DNA of 7,761 nt from an uncultured Oscillospiraceae bacterium (GTDB taxonomy: Bacteria; Bacillota; Clostridia; Oscillospirales; Acutalibacteraceae). Position 1 is the stretch's first letter, and each line of letters begins with the position of its first letter. The notes under the pieces were generated by a model, which did not search any database, was not told where the DNA came from, and worked only from the letters and a program-made list of their open reading frames with translations. The stretch spans positions 1 to 7,761 of the forward strand of contig UREO01000140.1 in the NCBI GenBank assembly GCA_900546895.1, written 5' to 3'. Made by a program: the position numbers and the translations under genes. Below are positions 7,075-7,761 of the stretch, piece by piece.

Positions 7075-7135
7075 TTTATATTACAATTGCTGCCATCTTT
7101 CTTAATAACACGCAATTTCTTTGTCACTTTTTGCT

Positions 7136-7761
7136 GTCGCTCCCCACACGGGAGCGTGGATTGAAACCATAGCTAGCCGGTAAAATACATTTTCCGGGAT
7201 AGGTCGCTCCCCACACGGGAGCGTGGATTGAAACGTCCAAGGATCGCCATATTCCCACGGCTGGAAGAGTCGCTCCCCACACGGGAGCGTGGATTGAAAC
7301 TTTCCGGGTTCTGCGCCCCAATCAGGACAGCCGCGTCGCTCCCCACACGGGAGCGTGGATTGAAACGAAAGCTGCCTTTCCTGCGTCGGCTTTGACCCTG
7401 GTCGCTCCCCACACGGGAGCGTGGATTGAAACGCTTAATAAGCTGGGCGGAGATAGCGACCATGAAGTCGCTCCCCACACGGGAGCGTGGATTGAAACGA
7501 CGGAATTGTGATAAGCGATTGATAATTATTGGTCGCTCCCCACACGGGAGCGTGGATTGAAACGGGATTGATATTCCGGAGGTCGAAAAGCTCAAAGGTC
7601 GCTCCCCACACGGGAGCGTGGATTGAAACGTTTTTCATTTGCGCCGCCTGTGGCCACCGGCAGGTCGCTCCCCACACGGGAGCGTGGATTGAAACGACAT
7701 CAATCAAGATTACTGCAACATGGCGAACCGTCGCTCCCCACACGGGAGCGTGGATTGAAAC
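7136..7761 (+). CRISPR. Type I-C CRISPR array, 10 repeats and 9 spacers, cut by the window end
   Basis: Ten identical 32-bp repeats begin at 7136, 7203, 7269, 7335, 7401, 7467, 7532, 7598, 7664 and 7730. Each starts GTCGCTCCCC and ends GTGGATTGAAAC. CGCTCCC (repeat bases 3-9) pairs with GGGAGCG (15-21) around a CACAC loop; Cas5c cutting after base 21 would leave an 11-nt 5' handle, TGGATTGAAAC. Spacers: 7168-7202 (35 bp), 7235-7268, 7301-7334, 7367-7400 and 7433-7466 (34 each), 7499-7531 (33), 7564-7597, 7630-7663 and 7696-7729 (34 each). All spacers differ. Transcription is inferred left to right from the leader, so spacer 1 is the newest. The tenth repeat ends on the last base and shows no degeneration, so the array probably continues. 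Targets are unknown; type I-C systems usually read a 5'-TTC PAM. Confidence 0.99.

Larger units (their letters stand above)
6964..7135 (+). promoter_or_regulatory. CRISPR leader
   Basis: This 172-bp stretch between the cas2 stop and the first repeat is clearly AT-rich against the GC-rich genes and carries no credible gene. Its position, composition and the direction of the repeats (the GATTGAAAC end lies 3') mark it as the leader that holds the array promoter and the Cas1-Cas2 docking signals. A possible -10 hexamer is TAGAAT at 7036-7041, but no good -35 stands at the right distance, so the promoter is not placed. It contains an inverted repeat at its start and a dyad at 7057-7074, listed separately. 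The last bases before repeat 1 are T-rich. Confidence 0.82.

Noticed and set aside
6984..7172. 62-codon plus-strand open frame across the leader
   Set aside because: It has no ribosome binding site, runs into the first repeat, and its Phe/Ile/Leu-rich sequence is what AT-rich leader DNA gives by chance.
7124..7743. Minus-strand open frames with repeated peptide units (FNPRSRVGSD, VSIHAPVWGAT)
   Set aside because: They are translations of the CRISPR repeats. The periodic peptide is the repeat unit itself, not a tandem-repeat protein.

Overview
The window carries a type I-C CRISPR-Cas locus, all on the + strand: the 3' part of cas3, then cas5c, cas8c (csd1), cas7c (csd2), cas4, cas1 and cas2, an AT-rich leader, and a CRISPR array of ten identical 32-bp repeats that runs to the last base. 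The gene order and the repeat type (GTCGC at one end, GTGGATTGAAAC at the other) are those of canonical subtype I-C. No gene foreign to that subtype was found. The least obvious element is a second protein, the small subunit Cas11c, which appears to be translated from an internal start inside cas8c.

Organism: strong AGGAGG-type ribosome binding sites before most genes, GC-rich coding sequence with an AT-rich leader, and protein sequences of the kind seen in gut or anaerobic Firmicutes suggest a member of the Clostridia, perhaps the Oscillospiraceae/Ruminococcaceae. This is inference from style, not identification.

Layout: 3-1394 cas3 (N-terminus outside the window); 1422-2171 cas5c (TTG start); 2146-4122 cas8c; 3709-4122 internal cas11c; 4119-4979 cas7c; 4969-5634 cas4; 5631-6662 cas1 (GTG start); 6673-6963 cas2; 6964-7135 leader with an inverted repeat next to the cas2 stop and a dyad in its middle; 7136-7761 CRISPR array with nine spacers. 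The genes are tightly packed. Four junctions overlap (cas5c/cas8c 26 nt, cas8c/cas7c 4 nt, cas7c/cas4 11 nt, cas4/cas1 4 nt) and the other two gaps are 27 and 10 nt, so one polycistronic operon with translational coupling is likely. Its promoter lies upstream of the window.

How the parts work together: Cas4, Cas1 and Cas2 select and insert new spacers at the leader end. The array transcript is cut by Cas5c, which replaces the absent Cas6, at the base of the repeat hairpin. Cas5c, several Cas7c, Cas8c and Cas11c then form the Cascade surveillance complex around the crRNA. Cas3, a helicase-nuclease, degrades the DNA that Cascade has bound. All visible signature residues are intact and no frameshift was seen, so the locus looks functional.
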